From Affinundibacterium amnicola (GTDB lineage Bacteria > Pseudomonadota > Gammaproteobacteria > Burkholderiales > Burkholderiaceae_D), in contig NZ_JACOFU010000004.1 in assembly GCF_014284275.1 (NCBI RefSeq), positions 1-64,000 on the forward strand: DNA of 64,000 bases. The letters are read 5' to 3'. Both the position numbers and the translations under genes were made by a program. Below, piece by piece: positions 35,241 through 44,365 of this stretch. Position 1 is the stretch's first letter, and the number at the start of each line of letters is the position of its first letter. The notes below the pieces were generated by a model. That model saw only the letters and a list, made by a program, of their open reading frames with translations, had not been told where the DNA came from and ran no database searches.

Positions 35241-35777
35241 TCAAAATTGAAGCGCATCATACAGCAGCTTGATTCCTGATATACCCAACAAAGCTGTAGC
35301 GAGTGAGAAGAAATAGCGTTCAGGAATCATCTTCAAAACATACAAACCCAACCACACACCCAAAGGCGCGAACACCGCCAAACTTGCGGCGATTTTCCAA
35401 CTATCCAAGGTAAAAAATCCCATTGCTGCATACGGCAACAATTTTCCAGCATTGAGCACCGTAAAAAATACAGCAGTAGTTGCGACAAAGGTTTGCTTAG
35501 CCAAATTCTTTGCCATCAGATATACCAAAATGGGTGGCCCACCAGCGTGCGCAACAGTACTGGTCACACCGGATACCAACGCACATACGCGTGCAAAGTG
35601 TTTGCCCGGTAGCTGTTGCCAATGCAGACGTTGACGTAACTGGAAAATGCGATCCAGCATAAAGCTAATGGCGATAATGCCTATCATGCCTTTGATATAG
35701 CGATCAAACAGCAAACTCATCGCCAAAGCGCCGATCACGATGCCAACTAATCCAGCGCAACCGCCATATTGAGTAAC
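35241..35777 (-). pseudogene. 5'-truncated TSUP (TauE/SafE) permease
   Basis: The frame encodes the second part of a sulfite-exporter TauE/SafE-type permease: hydrophobic helices and the conserved VAHAGGPPILVYLMA segment. Homologous-looking residues (YGGCAGLVGIVIGALAM) continue upstream of the first possible start (GTG near 35738) until a TAA at 35778-35780. A full-length protein has about 250 residues; roughly the first 80 are missing. The break lies at the edge of the inserted serine hydrolase/IS200 block, which probably caused it. The remaining frame could still give a 165-residue protein, but it is unlikely to work. Confidence 0.75.
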
Positions 35778-35849
35778 TTAACTGCACGCCCTCTACCACC
35801 GTGAGCTCATCACTGGAACATTAGAACAGACCCCGTGTCTACCTAGACC

Positions 35850-37109
35850 TCATTGTTTCGCGGCTTTATCTGCTTGAGTCTTAATTTGCAATGCATGCTT
35901 CCAAAGTGTCTCGAAGATATGGTAGTAGTGCCCAGATTCTTCGTCATGCATCGAGGTGTTTGTAAATAGGATCACCCCTATTTCCTTATTTGGATCTGCC
36001 AGCATGATTGTTCTCACTCCAGGATCGGATCCGTTATGCCCGATCCTGGTGGTGTCGTGCTTCGTGGCCCAAAAAATTCCAGAGTTGACCGAGTCTTCCC
36101 CTTGAAGGTTGACATTATCTGGCTTGTTTGCACTCGTGTACTGGAACCTGAGCATTTCCTCGACTGACTTCTGCTTAAGGATACGCGCCCCTTCATATTC
36201 GCCGTCGTTCAACAGAGCTGCAAAGAACCTAGCGAGGTCGGAGACCGAGGTTCGGACGCCGCCTTCGGGATATGTCGTTATCCCATAAAGTGGAATAGGA
36301 ATGCGGAGACCTTGCGCCACGTATAGTCGGGCGTGCTTAGCGGGTGAAATCTCAGACAGAAACCAGCCTGAGTTGCTCATTCGTAGAGGGGCGAAGATGT
36401 GGCGCTTGGTATAGGCGTTTAACCTTTCACCGACCGCACGCTCGACGATGTAACCAGCCAGTCCAGCGCCGATGTTCGAGTACTCGCGGTGTGTGCCGGG
36501 CTTGGTCTTGAGGAAGTTGTCGTTAGAGTAAAGCTTACCATCGCGGGCGAAGTAGCGCTGCAGGAACCCGCCAAGCGCTTCCGGGGAATCGCCTCCGAAG
36601 TGATACACGCTTTCGTAGGCCGCCTGTCTATCTGTGATTCCCGAGGTGTGGGTAGCTAGCTGCCTTAGCGTAATGGGCTCGCTCGGATGATGGGGATTGA
36701 TAACCTTGAAAGGTAGGTAGGAGTTGATGTTTTCATCAAGGGAGACTTTCCCCTCTTGTACCGCTCGCATCAGTGCTGCACCAGTGAAGGTTTTGCTGAT
36801 CGATCCTATGTTCATAATTGTATCGGGAGTGAATGCTATCGCGTGTTCCTTGTCGGCGAAGCCATATCCTTTCATCCAGACTACTTTCTTGTTCACGATG
36901 ATGGCGCCACCAACTCCGACCATCCCGCCATCTTTGATTCTCTGCTCGACAATGGCATCAATTTGGGCGTTCACATCTGCAGATTGCGATTTAGCCGCTG
37001 CACCTTCTTCTGATGACATGCTTGTTTTCATTTCGATGCTGTTACACGCCGACGATAGCAACACCAATGAGGAAAAAAATAAGACATCCTTTAAACGTTT
37101 AATAGACAT
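35850..37109 (-). CDS. beta-lactamase-related serine hydrolase lipoprotein
   Basis: A 419-residue protein with a lipoprotein-like signal (LLSSAC, Cys22) and a class C-like serine hydrolase core: SISK at 103-106 (SxxK nucleophile), REYSNIGAGLAGY near 205 (YxN) and IGHNGSDPG near 370 (replacing KTG). Such proteins include esterases, DD-peptidases and D-aminopeptidases; the substrate is unknown. It looks foreign: its codons look more GC-rich than those of the pectin genes on either side, and it is flanked by a broken permease gene and an IS200 relic. No other resistance gene is near, so a drug-resistance role is not supported. Confidence 0.82.
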   Translation of the reverse strand: MSIKRLKDVLFFSSLVLLSSACNSIEMKTSMSSEEGAAAKSQSADVNAQIDAIVEQRIKDGGMVGVGGAIIVNKKVVWMKGYGFADKEHAIAFTPDTIMNIGSISKTFTGAALMRAVQEGKVSLDENINSYLPFKVINPHHPSEPITLRQLATHTSGITDRQAAYESVYHFGGDSPEALGGFLQRYFARDGKLYSNDNFLKTKPGTHREYSNIGAGLAGYIVERAVGERLNAYTKRHIFAPLRMSNSGWFLSEISPAKHARLYVAQGLRIPIPLYGITTYPEGGVRTSVSDLARFFAALLNDGEYEGARILKQKSVEEMLRFQYTSANKPDNVNLQGEDSVNSGIFWATKHDTTRIGHNGSDPGVRTIMLADPNKEIGVILFTNTSMHDEESGHYYHIFETLWKHALQIKTQADKAAKQ

Positions 37110-37223
37110 CGCCCACCCTTAATAATAAGAAAGAATTAATACTATACATTTCAACATCCTTTGATACTTCGGAAATATTCTTTGAAATGTATAGAAAATG
37201 TATGCTTTTAGTAAAATTCAGTG

Positions 37224-37508
37224 TTATCTTCGCGGGAAATGAGATGCTGCCCCCCTTCTTTTAACTCTGTTGTTAAAGGTGATCTGGTTGTTGAGGTAGG
37301 ATTTATCGTAACTGTAGCTAATACAACTCAGGCATACATGAACACGATCCTTCATCAAATGCCCTTCAACCACCTTACACTTTCTTTGCTGCGCTAAATC
37401 TCGGAATATCTCACCGAAATGCTGACACAACGCTCCATAAATCACTTTCCTTCTGCATTTCAGTATAAACACGATGCGATATTTACAATCCCATCTCAGG
37501 TGACTCAA
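37224..37508 (-). pseudogene. IS200-family transposase (TnpA) remnant
   Basis: The first about 57 residues match the start of IS200-type Y1 transposases: WDCKYRIVFILKCRRKVIYG and VVEGHLMKDRVHVCLS. In active enzymes the latter holds the HUH metal motif (DHVH); here His is replaced by Arg (DRVH). The rest departs from the family, with no catalytic Tyr helix, and ends after 94 residues where about 140-150 are normal. It is thus a dead fragment. Confidence 0.8.
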
Positions 37509-37525
37509 ACTTTGGTATTCTTTCG

Positions 37526-37564
37526 TTTGAAACTCCTTCTTTTGGTAGAGATAGAAGTTTCAAA
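37526..37564. repeat. hairpin beside the IS200 remnant (possible left end)
   Basis: tttgaaact and its exact complement agtttcaaa surround 21 bp just upstream of the transposase start. IS200-type elements have subterminal hairpins here; no matching right end was found. Confidence 0.5.
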
Positions 37565-37668
37565 CCGACCGTCGTATAGATCACGACCTTGGTAAGCCCC
37601 CCCAGCAGAGCCGCGGAATGGAGGTCAGGCCTAAATTTTTCTCAATTCTATTTTTGTATTGTGCATCG

Positions 37669-39051
37669 TCACTTGCGATTCAACTTAGGCAACCATCTCT
37701 GTGTATCCCAATCCTGTTCAGAAAAGCCCAACTGCACTTCCTTGGTATGAGGATAAGCACTGACTTCACGCTCGTCATTAATGATCGTTCCGCGTCCTTC
37801 GGCAATGTAGTAGATCACGCGAGTGTCATCCTTATCTCTATCCCAAGGTCTGGCACCTGCATGGCGTAGCAATTCCGATTCCACTGATCTCGCATCCATC
37901 ACTTGCAGCCCTCGCGGCCAATCGATTGGTGCTGCTTGAACCAAGAACTGCGCACGCGTTTCGCCATAGCGACCAAATAGCGGCAATTGATTTCCGAACT
38001 GGTCAACTGCGATATTATCTTTCTCAAAATAAGCGAGATCTCCATCACCACCCAACATCATTAGTGGCAATGCTTTCTTGGTCGACATACCACCACGCAA
38101 TACATTGCCGACGACATTCAACTGCCCTGTTTGATAAGCATGATCCCCCCACTCAAGTGCCATCAAGTTGTAATGAATCGCCTTCGAGCGCGGGTTATAA
38201 ATCAGATTATTCGCCACTGTCGCACGAGCACCACCTTTCAATAAGGGATTACGTTCGACGTTATGCGCCCAAATATTGCGATAAAAGATCACCTTAGTCA
38301 CATTATCATGAACCAAGCTCCCTTTTGAGTGCTCGCCTTTAGTATGCGTGGATTCAGCCAAGCCTTCCGCTGCTAGGTTGTTCGAAAACAGAATATGATG
38401 ACTAGTCCCATTGCGCCATTCATCTGGCGTATTACCTTTAAAGCGCGGCCCAGAAACCGACATATTTTCATCAATTGCCCAACTCATACTACAGTGATCA
38501 ATGATGACATGATGTGCTGCTGAGATGTTCAAGCCATCGACTTCCCAGCCACTCGCTTTACTTTGGCCGTCCGCACCGGTTCGAATGCGAAGATGTTGAA
38601 TGATGACATTCGATGCACGAATATTTATCCCTCCGCGAATTAAAGTAATTCCCGGTGATGGCGCAGTTTGCCCTGCAATCGTGACAAAACCTTCGCTCAC
38701 TTGAAGCACGCTGCGCTGCAAATCAATAACGCCGGCGACTTCAAATACGATCACTCTTGCGCCCTTGGTTTCCAAAGCAGCACGCAAGGAACCTGGTCCA
38801 TCTTTTTGCAAATTTGTGACGCGAATTATTTGACCACCTTGCCCGCCAAGCACGTCATCCAGCCAGGCAATATTATTTGGAAACGTGTAATTCTTCAGCA
38901 GCGTATCGATTTCACCCGCACGACTGGACACAGGGATAAAAGAGCTGACGAGAATAGTCAGTGCGATAAAAAGATTGAATTGAAAACGATATTGAGTCGC
39001 ACTTCGCACATTGGGTAACATAGCAGTCAATTGACACATCACTTTTCTCAT
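37669..39051 (-). CDS. secreted pectate lyase (PL1-like)
   Basis: A protein of about 460 residues with a hydrophobic signal (FNLFIALTILVSSFIPVSSRA). The mature part is a parallel beta-helix pectate lyase: GGQIIRVTNLQKDGPGSLRAAL, IIQHLRIRTG, VIIDHCSMSWAIDENMSVSG (the calcium-binding DHCS region) and VFYRN-like IFYRNIWAHNVERNPLLKGG carrying a likely catalytic Arg. It cleaves galacturonan by beta-elimination and supplies the unsaturated ends that the GH105 enzyme removes. The start is uncertain: I give the ATG at 39051; others at 39039 and 39021, and a TTG at 39087, are in frame and none has a clear ribosome binding site. Confidence 0.85.
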   Translation of the reverse strand: MRKVMCQLTAMLPNVRSATQYRFQFNLFIALTILVSSFIPVSSRAGEIDTLLKNYTFPNNIAWLDDVLGGQGGQIIRVTNLQKDGPGSLRAALETKGARVIVFEVAGVIDLQRSVLQVSEGFVTIAGQTAPSPGITLIRGGINIRASNVIIQHLRIRTGADGQSKASGWEVDGLNISAAHHVIIDHCSMSWAIDENMSVSGPRFKGNTPDEWRNGTSHHILFSNNLAAEGLAESTHTKGEHSKGSLVHDNVTKVIFYRNIWAHNVERNPLLKGGARATVANNLIYNPRSKAIHYNLMALEWGDHAYQTGQLNVVGNVLRGGMSTKKALPLMMLGGDGDLAYFEKDNIAVDQFGNQLPLFGRYGETRAQFLVQAAPIDWPRGLQVMDARSVESELLRHAGARPWDRDKDDTRVIYYIAEGRGTIINDEREVSAYPHTKEVQLGFSEQDWDTQRWLPKLNRK

Positions 39052-39124
39052 ATAGTCGAGTCGCTGTAGAGCTAATAAATTCGGCAAATTCGTTCTTACT
39101 AGTATCAGCTTTGGACATAAAAAA

Positions 39125-39164
39125 ATAGCGCAACTTAACGGGGAATCTTGTTAAATTGCGCTAT
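39125..39164 (-). terminator. terminator after the TonB-dependent receptor gene
   Basis: atagcgcaa-c-ttaac and gttaa-a-ttgcgctat form a long near-perfect stem around ggggaatctt; on the minus strand it is followed by a run of seven or more T. It separates the receptor gene from the pectate lyase gene. Confidence 0.9.
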
Positions 39165-39227
39165 CGTCTACCGCACACGATGATCAATCAAACCAATCAC
39201 CGCTTTCGTCCTGGGGAGGATGAAACT

Positions 39228-42173
39228 TTAGAATTTATAACGAACACCCAGTAAATACTCACGGCCAGTCACATTGTTGACCACCACACTATCACGCAAG
39301 CGACTAATGAATTGATCGTTGGCTTGGTTAGTCAGATTAGAGCCCTCAAAGCTGACCTCCCATTGATTATTGATCTTGTAAGTGACAGACATATCGACGT
39401 TGACGGTGCTGTTTTTACCTTCCACATCATTATTATTCTGACCTGGAACACGGGTCACAAAAGACGAACGTTTAGATGCTGAAACACGCGCACTGAATGC
39501 ACCATCATCGTAATACAAAGTCGCGTTCCAAGACTTAGGTGACAAGTTCAAAAGATCATCTGTAATCGTCACTGCACTAGTCGGTGAAACCACATATTCA
39601 ATCTTCGATTTCACGTAGGTGTAGTTCAACAAAGTACCGAAGTTTTTGCCCCAAGCTGGTAAGAAAGTAAATGGCTGTTGATAATTCAACTCAAAGCCAC
39701 TCAACTTACCGCCCTTGGTATTAATTGGTGCGGTAACTTGAAATACTTCTTCGCCAGTAAAGTTCGCTGGCAATAAGGACATTGGCAAGCCAGTGTCTTT
39801 AAACGCGACGTTAGTACGAATGCTTTGGATGTAAGTATTAATATTCTTCTGGAATAAGCCCAACCCTAAGAATGCATTTTTACCGAAGTACCACTCAAAA
39901 TTGGAATCAAAGGTATCGGCACGGAATGGCTGCAACAAAGGATTTCCACTAGTAACTGACAACGTACCTGTAGTTGAAATCGTGCCACCTGGATTCAAGT
40001 TACCTAATTGCGGACGCGCCATTACTTTAGCGGCAGCGAAACGCGCAATAAAATCACGGCTCACATTAATCGCGATATTCGCCGATGGCAAAAAGTCGTT
40101 ATAGGTATTGCGTACAGTGACTGGTGTACCACCACCTGCTGCTTGATAACCTGTCGCGATTTGCTCGGTCTGTACATAACGCGCACCAAAGTTACCGCGT
40201 ACACGATAACCAGCTACAGTATTATTGAAATCACCCATCAAGAAAACGCTCTTATCGTTTTCTTCGACAGCACGATTATTACCACGTGCATTGCCATTCG
40301 TAATCGACGACAAAGTAAAGTCACCTGGGCCACCTGCTGGACCACTCTTCAAGCAATTACAATAGATGTCATAAGCTTTAGCAATCGCGTTCAAATCAGG
40401 AATCAACCATGAAGTTGGCGTACCTGCTGGCAGATTTTGCCCGCGACCAAAACCGGTTAATTGGGTCGTTAAACTCGCGATATTTGTTCCTGCATTCGGC
40501 GCGAAGATCGTGTCATTCTGATTGACGCGGCGTGACTCGTAAGAATCGAAATTATATTTCTTCAAGTCTGCACCAGCGCGCAGAGTCAATTTATCTTCAA
40601 TCGCATCCCACGAAAAATCAAGATGCACAACATCATTGCGATTGTTCGCGCCTTGCGGACGAATACGAATTTCACTCGTCGTGGTGTTCGGTACCGTACC
40701 CGCCTGTGTGCCGGACGTCACTTGTGGCACGGTAGCCAAAGTCATCGGCCCTGTTGCGGAGGTCACGTCAAATGGATACGTGATCACTGGCATACGATCA
40801 TCACCACGGAAATCTAAAGCGTAACCGTTCACATTGATCGCATCCAACGTCGTCGTCGTTTGCACAGGATTGGCGAACTTGGAAGTTGCGCGACCAATAC
40901 GTGCATTCATGCGGAAAGTGTCGCTGAACTGATGGTCCAATGTCAAAGTTGGTTGTGTGAAGGTCGTGGACAACTCATCAAAGCGCGATTCTGCACGCAC
41001 ATCGACGCCGTTGTACATGCCGTACAGCAGCGCACCATTCGGCGCGTATTCAGTTTTTACGACACTGGTTTGCGGCTTACCACCTTGGCTTGCGGAACGA
41101 CTAAAAGAAATCGCTTCCAGAAAATCTTCTTGACGTGTTGCATCTAATTTTGAATACAACATATCGAAAGAAAACAGCGTACCGCGTTGTGGCTTGTATT
41201 GCAAAGAAGCGGTTAAACCAAGACGATCTTGATCATGCGTCAAACGGCCATAACGTGGCAAACGTGGCACAAAATTATTCGCGGAACTAGCTAAATTGTA
41301 GGCGGCGATATTGTCTGCAGTTCCTGGCAAACGCGATACACCTTGTGCTGCGGGGCCGCAAGTCGTGGCGGTCGAGTTTGTCGGATTGGCCGGCGTCACA
41401 CCCATCGGTGCACACCAACCGCCAGAAGATGGTCCATTGTCCCAACGTACCGTACTAAAGCCTTCTTCAAAAACGCGTCGCTTAGAAAACGCACCGGACA
41501 ATAAAGCACCAAAGGTATTATTCGCGAAGGTGTTCGACACTAAGAAACCAACACGCGGATCCGTTTTTTGTGACAAATCATTGTAGCGACCTTTGGCCAT
41601 CACGGTCGCATTAAAACCGCGCAAATCAAATGGGCGCATGGTTTGCAGATCGACAGTCGCGCCGAGTGAGCCCTCGTCCACATCTGCAGATGCGCTCTTG
41701 CGAACAGTCAGTGAATTAAATAATTCGGATGGGAATACATTGAAATCAAATCCGCGTGAGCGGTTGGCGCCACCGGAACTATCGGTACCGCCTGTGGTGG
41801 CCAAGCCCTCCACACCATTAATCCGAACTCGCGTGAAGTCTTGCCCCAAACCACGCACTGTAACACTGCGCCCTTCACCCGCATCACGATCAATCACAAC
41901 ACCAGGAATACGTTGCAGAGATTCAGCCAGATTCGTATCAGGAAACTTACCCATGTCTTCAGACTTGATCACGTCCACGATGCCATTATCATCGCGCTTT
42001 TTGTTGAGCGCACTTTCCAATGATGCACGCAAACCAGTGATGACCACTAGCGTCGGTTGCTCATCCACTTTTGGCTTCGCTTCCTGAGCATAAGCACCAC
42101 TGATTGCCATCGCCAAAACGGAAGTCGTAAAGGCAAATCGACCGATGTCTTTCCTTAAATTTCTGTTGCGCAT
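39228..42173 (-). CDS. TonB-dependent receptor, probably for pectin oligosaccharides
   Basis: A 981-residue outer membrane receptor with a signal peptide ending at SGAYA-QE, a plug domain (about 40-170: TLVVITGLRASLESAL, FPDTNLAESLQRIPGV, RSVTVRGLGQDFTRVRINGV) and a large 22-strand barrel ending in EYLLGVRYKF, the C-terminal aromatic signature for outer membrane insertion. This subfamily in Xanthomonas, Caulobacter and relatives imports plant-derived oligosaccharides. I chose the second ATG (42173) because AAAGGA lies eight bases before it; the first ATG at 42182 overlaps that site. Neighbouring pectate lyase and the operators at 42.6 kb argue for oligogalacturonides as cargo. Confidence 0.9.
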   Translation of the reverse strand: MRNRNLRKDIGRFAFTTSVLAMAISGAYAQEAKPKVDEQPTLVVITGLRASLESALNKKRDDNGIVDVIKSEDMGKFPDTNLAESLQRIPGVVIDRDAGEGRSVTVRGLGQDFTRVRINGVEGLATTGGTDSSGGANRSRGFDFNVFPSELFNSLTVRKSASADVDEGSLGATVDLQTMRPFDLRGFNATVMAKGRYNDLSQKTDPRVGFLVSNTFANNTFGALLSGAFSKRRVFEEGFSTVRWDNGPSSGGWCAPMGVTPANPTNSTATTCGPAAQGVSRLPGTADNIAAYNLASSANNFVPRLPRYGRLTHDQDRLGLTASLQYKPQRGTLFSFDMLYSKLDATRQEDFLEAISFSRSASQGGKPQTSVVKTEYAPNGALLYGMYNGVDVRAESRFDELSTTFTQPTLTLDHQFSDTFRMNARIGRATSKFANPVQTTTTLDAINVNGYALDFRGDDRMPVITYPFDVTSATGPMTLATVPQVTSGTQAGTVPNTTTSEIRIRPQGANNRNDVVHLDFSWDAIEDKLTLRAGADLKKYNFDSYESRRVNQNDTIFAPNAGTNIASLTTQLTGFGRGQNLPAGTPTSWLIPDLNAIAKAYDIYCNCLKSGPAGGPGDFTLSSITNGNARGNNRAVEENDKSVFLMGDFNNTVAGYRVRGNFGARYVQTEQIATGYQAAGGGTPVTVRNTYNDFLPSANIAINVSRDFIARFAAAKVMARPQLGNLNPGGTISTTGTLSVTSGNPLLQPFRADTFDSNFEWYFGKNAFLGLGLFQKNINTYIQSIRTNVAFKDTGLPMSLLPANFTGEEVFQVTAPINTKGGKLSGFELNYQQPFTFLPAWGKNFGTLLNYTYVKSKIEYVVSPTSAVTITDDLLNLSPKSWNATLYYDDGAFSARVSASKRSSFVTRVPGQNNNDVEGKNSTVNVDMSVTYKINNQWEVSFEGSNLTNQANDQFISRLRDSVVVNNVTGREYLLGVRYKF

Positions 42174-42583
42174 GATATTCATCCTTTGGTCTCGAATAAT
42201 TTTTATTGAGTCAGATGGCGAAAATATTGTTTGCTTTACTGCAGACTATCGGGCGCTGATCAGACGCTCTAAAAGTACCGCAACAAGCCCGACATCTTTC
42301 GACTTCTCTAACTTTGATTCGATTCTAAAAGTATTTGCCAAGCCAACGCGAGAACTTTCAACAGTATCAAAATATTAATTTTTACAAAAAACTCTTCCAC
42401 CGAGAAAGATCAACTAGTTTTAAAAAAAATCATAAATACATCAATTTCAACCAAAACAATACTAAAAGTCACCAAAATCATCCAAATAAAAAAATATTTC
42501 CAAATAAAAATAATCTTATTTGCACTAAAAAAGCACTTTTATTGCATAAAAAAATTATCTTTGAATCGTCCAAAAAACAACAA

Positions 42584-42596
42584 TTGGTCTTACCAA
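42584..42596. promoter_or_regulatory. operator-like site TTGGTCTTACCAA
   Basis: Identical in its core (TGGTCTTACCA) to site 1 before the GH105 gene, extended to TTGGT-n3-ACCAA. It points to the same FadR-type regulator. Confidence 0.65.
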
Positions 42597-42604
42597 ATGT
42601 ATTT

Positions 42605-42616
42605 TTGGTTCACCAA
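42605..42616. promoter_or_regulatory. second operator-like site TTGGTTCACCAA
   Basis: Inverted repeat TTGGT-n2-ACCAA 20 bp from the first site (the spacer is one base shorter than in the others). Degenerate third and fourth copies, TTGGTCAATCCA at 42627-42638 and TGTCCTACCA at 42651-42660, follow. Confidence 0.55.
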
Positions 42617-42705
42617 AATAAGTTATTTGGTCAATCCAGATAACTTAAACTGTCCTACCACTTAGCACAATTTTGAACTAAAGCTACAAATTAGATGGGC
42701 ATGAA

Positions 42706-42730
42706 AAAAGCAGCCGCGCGGGCTGCTTTT
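42706..42730. terminator. two-way intrinsic terminator
   Basis: aaaagcagcc-gcgcg-ggctgctttt: a 10-bp stem with A-run before and T-run after, so it can stop transcription on both strands. It lies 105 bp past the stop of the outer membrane protein gene on the minus strand. Confidence 0.9.
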
Positions 42731-42834
42731 AACGACGTATGAACCACTTATTGCTACCGTTTTAGATCACGGAAATTCCATCAAATTTCAATCATAAGAT
42801 CTTGATTTGGAAAATTCACACTAGTAACGCGAAC

Positions 42835-43407
42835 TTAAAACTCGGATTGCACACCAATCGAGAAATTAGTTACACCAGAAGTGGTCTGTGTAAAGCCTGA
42901 AACTTTGACACGACGGTGATCAACTTCAGCGCGAATCGCGATTTTCTTATCGACGTAATACAAAGCGCCCAATGAAATTAATGGCTGTCCAGAATAGTGT
43001 GTTTCAGATGCAGCGAAGTCACGTGTACTTGCAACGATTTCACCTTTCATAAAGGCGACGCCTAATTTAGCGAAACCAACAAAATTGTTCATCGGCGTCG
43101 TTTTTACAATCGCGGCCAAATCTGCACCACGACCATTAAAAGTCGCCTTCAGAGCGGAATCACTAGCGCCGACTTCATTTAAATAGATATAACTGCCTTC
43201 AACACCGAAATTAGGTGAGAACTCATAGCCGCCATACAGCTTCCAGCTAGCAGCTGCAGTGTGGCAGCTTGTTGAACCAGCACAATCAAAATTCCATTTT
43301 GCACGTCCAACAGAACCACCAAAATAAGAAACCTGTGCTGCCGCATGAGCACTAACTAATGCACTACCTAAAACGAAGGCCGCAGCCAGAATATTTTTCT
43401 TTAACAT
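42835..43407 (-). CDS. small outer membrane beta-barrel protein (OmpA-like transmembrane fold)
   Basis: A 190-residue precursor with a signal peptide ending at SAHAAA-QV. The mature part shows eight alternating amphipathic strands typical of OmpA/OmpX-size barrels: SYFGGSVGRAKW, WKLYGGYEFSPNFGVEGSYI, FVGFAKLGVAF, LISLGALYYVDKKIAIRAEVDH and TNFSIGVQSEF, the last with a terminal Phe. Two cysteines (CAGSTSC near 42) may form a disulfide in the first loop. The ATG at 43407 is preceded by AGGTG. Specific role unknown; stress-protective or adhesion functions are usual guesses for this fold. Confidence 0.82.
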   Translation of the reverse strand: MLKKNILAAAFVLGSALVSAHAAAQVSYFGGSVGRAKWNFDCAGSTSCHTAAASWKLYGGYEFSPNFGVEGSYIYLNEVGASDSALKATFNGRGADLAAIVKTTPMNNFVGFAKLGVAFMKGEIVASTRDFAASETHYSGQPLISLGALYYVDKKIAIRAEVDHRRVKVSGFTQTTSGVTNFSIGVQSEF

Positions 43408-43626
43408 GAAGTTCACCTATAGATGAGTTTTAAAAAAACTGCTTCAAGCACCGCCGCCCTGATTAGTGAGTCAGACGAGAATTTGCCGCAATTTCGTACA
43501 AAATTGGCATTTTACCCGCAGGCAATCACCTACGTCAGGATTTATTTGCAATTCGTTGCAGAAGTCGCAGATTCGAGCGTTTCCTAAACATCTCTCAAAC
43601 GTCTAAGAAGCGTCCAATGGCACAAC

Positions 43627-44082
43627 TTAACGAATCGGCAATGCACTGACAGGCTTAATTTCTTCCATACAGATCATCGAGCGCAAATTGCCAACGCCCT
43701 GCACTTGCATTAATTTATCGGTCAAAAACTGTGACAAACTCTTGAGATCACTGGCGACGACCTTCAATAGATAATCAAAATCCCCCGAAATCGTGTGGCA
43801 TTCAATAATATCGGGAAAAGCGCGTAAATTACGCTCAATTTCACGCACATTTCGGTATTGTTCACGATCAAGCGATAAGCTGACGAAAGCCATCACGCCA
43901 AGACCAATCGCTTCTGGCGCAACCTGAGCAGTGTAGGCGCGAATCACCTTCGCTTCTTCCAAGGCGCGAACGCGACGCAAGGTTTGCGGTGGCGAAAGGT
44001 GGATCTTTTCGGCTAGCTGTAAGTTACTGATGCGACCATCTTCCTGCAAATGACGCAATATACTTAAATCGTAGTTATCCAT
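43627..44082 (-). CDS. Lrp/AsnC-family regulator
   Basis: A 151-residue protein with an N-terminal helix-turn-helix (LRHLQEDGRISNLQLAEKIHLSPPQTLRRVRALEE) and a C-terminal RAM ligand domain (DREQYRNVREIERNLRAFPDIIECHTISGDFDYLLKV in outline). It is divergent from the arginase gene across about 280 bp, so it probably controls that gene in response to arginine, ornithine or another amino acid. This inference rests on the divergent pairing alone. Confidence 0.9.
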   Translation of the reverse strand: MDNYDLSILRHLQEDGRISNLQLAEKIHLSPPQTLRRVRALEEAKVIRAYTAQVAPEAIGLGVMAFVSLSLDREQYRNVREIERNLRAFPDIIECHTISGDFDYLLKVVASDLKSLSQFLTDKLMQVQGVGNLRSMICMEEIKPVSALPIR

Positions 44083-44365
44083 TCCAGCCTCATGAAGTTC
44101 AAAAATTCCACATAGAATAATAAAAGAGGAATTAAATTACGAATTATCGGCACATTAGGAATTTAATTTCTCGTTCATAGATTATATCCAACAATTACGA
44201 AATCAAAAATTTTCTATTTAGCTCTATAATTCAGCCTTATCAACGCCCTCAAGTCATTGAGTTTGGCGACGATGAACATGAATTCGATGTGCTTGCGTGC
44301 AGACTATTCGCACACAAATTGCAGCACCTAATCCAATCAGCTCTTTTGAAAGCGAATGCTCAATA

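Larger units (their letters stand above)
42174..42834. other. AT-rich 5' region of the receptor gene with operators and a terminator
   Basis: About 410 bp separate the receptor start from a cluster of TTGGT-type sites at 42584-42660. The stretch between 42380 and 42570 is very A-rich on the plus strand. Open frames here are low-complexity (many Lys/Asn) and not credible. A terminator for the outer membrane protein gene sits at 42706-42730. Confidence 0.6.

Noticed and set aside
35850..37109. Antibiotic-resistance beta-lactamase
   Set aside because: The KTG motif is replaced by HNG and the protein is a lipoprotein of the broad esterase/DD-peptidase group; resistance cannot be claimed from this.
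42335..42643. 102-codon plus-strand frame in the A-rich gap
   Set aside because: Low complexity (Lys/Asn-rich), no family likeness, overlaps the operator array; it looks like a by-product of the A-rich sequence.
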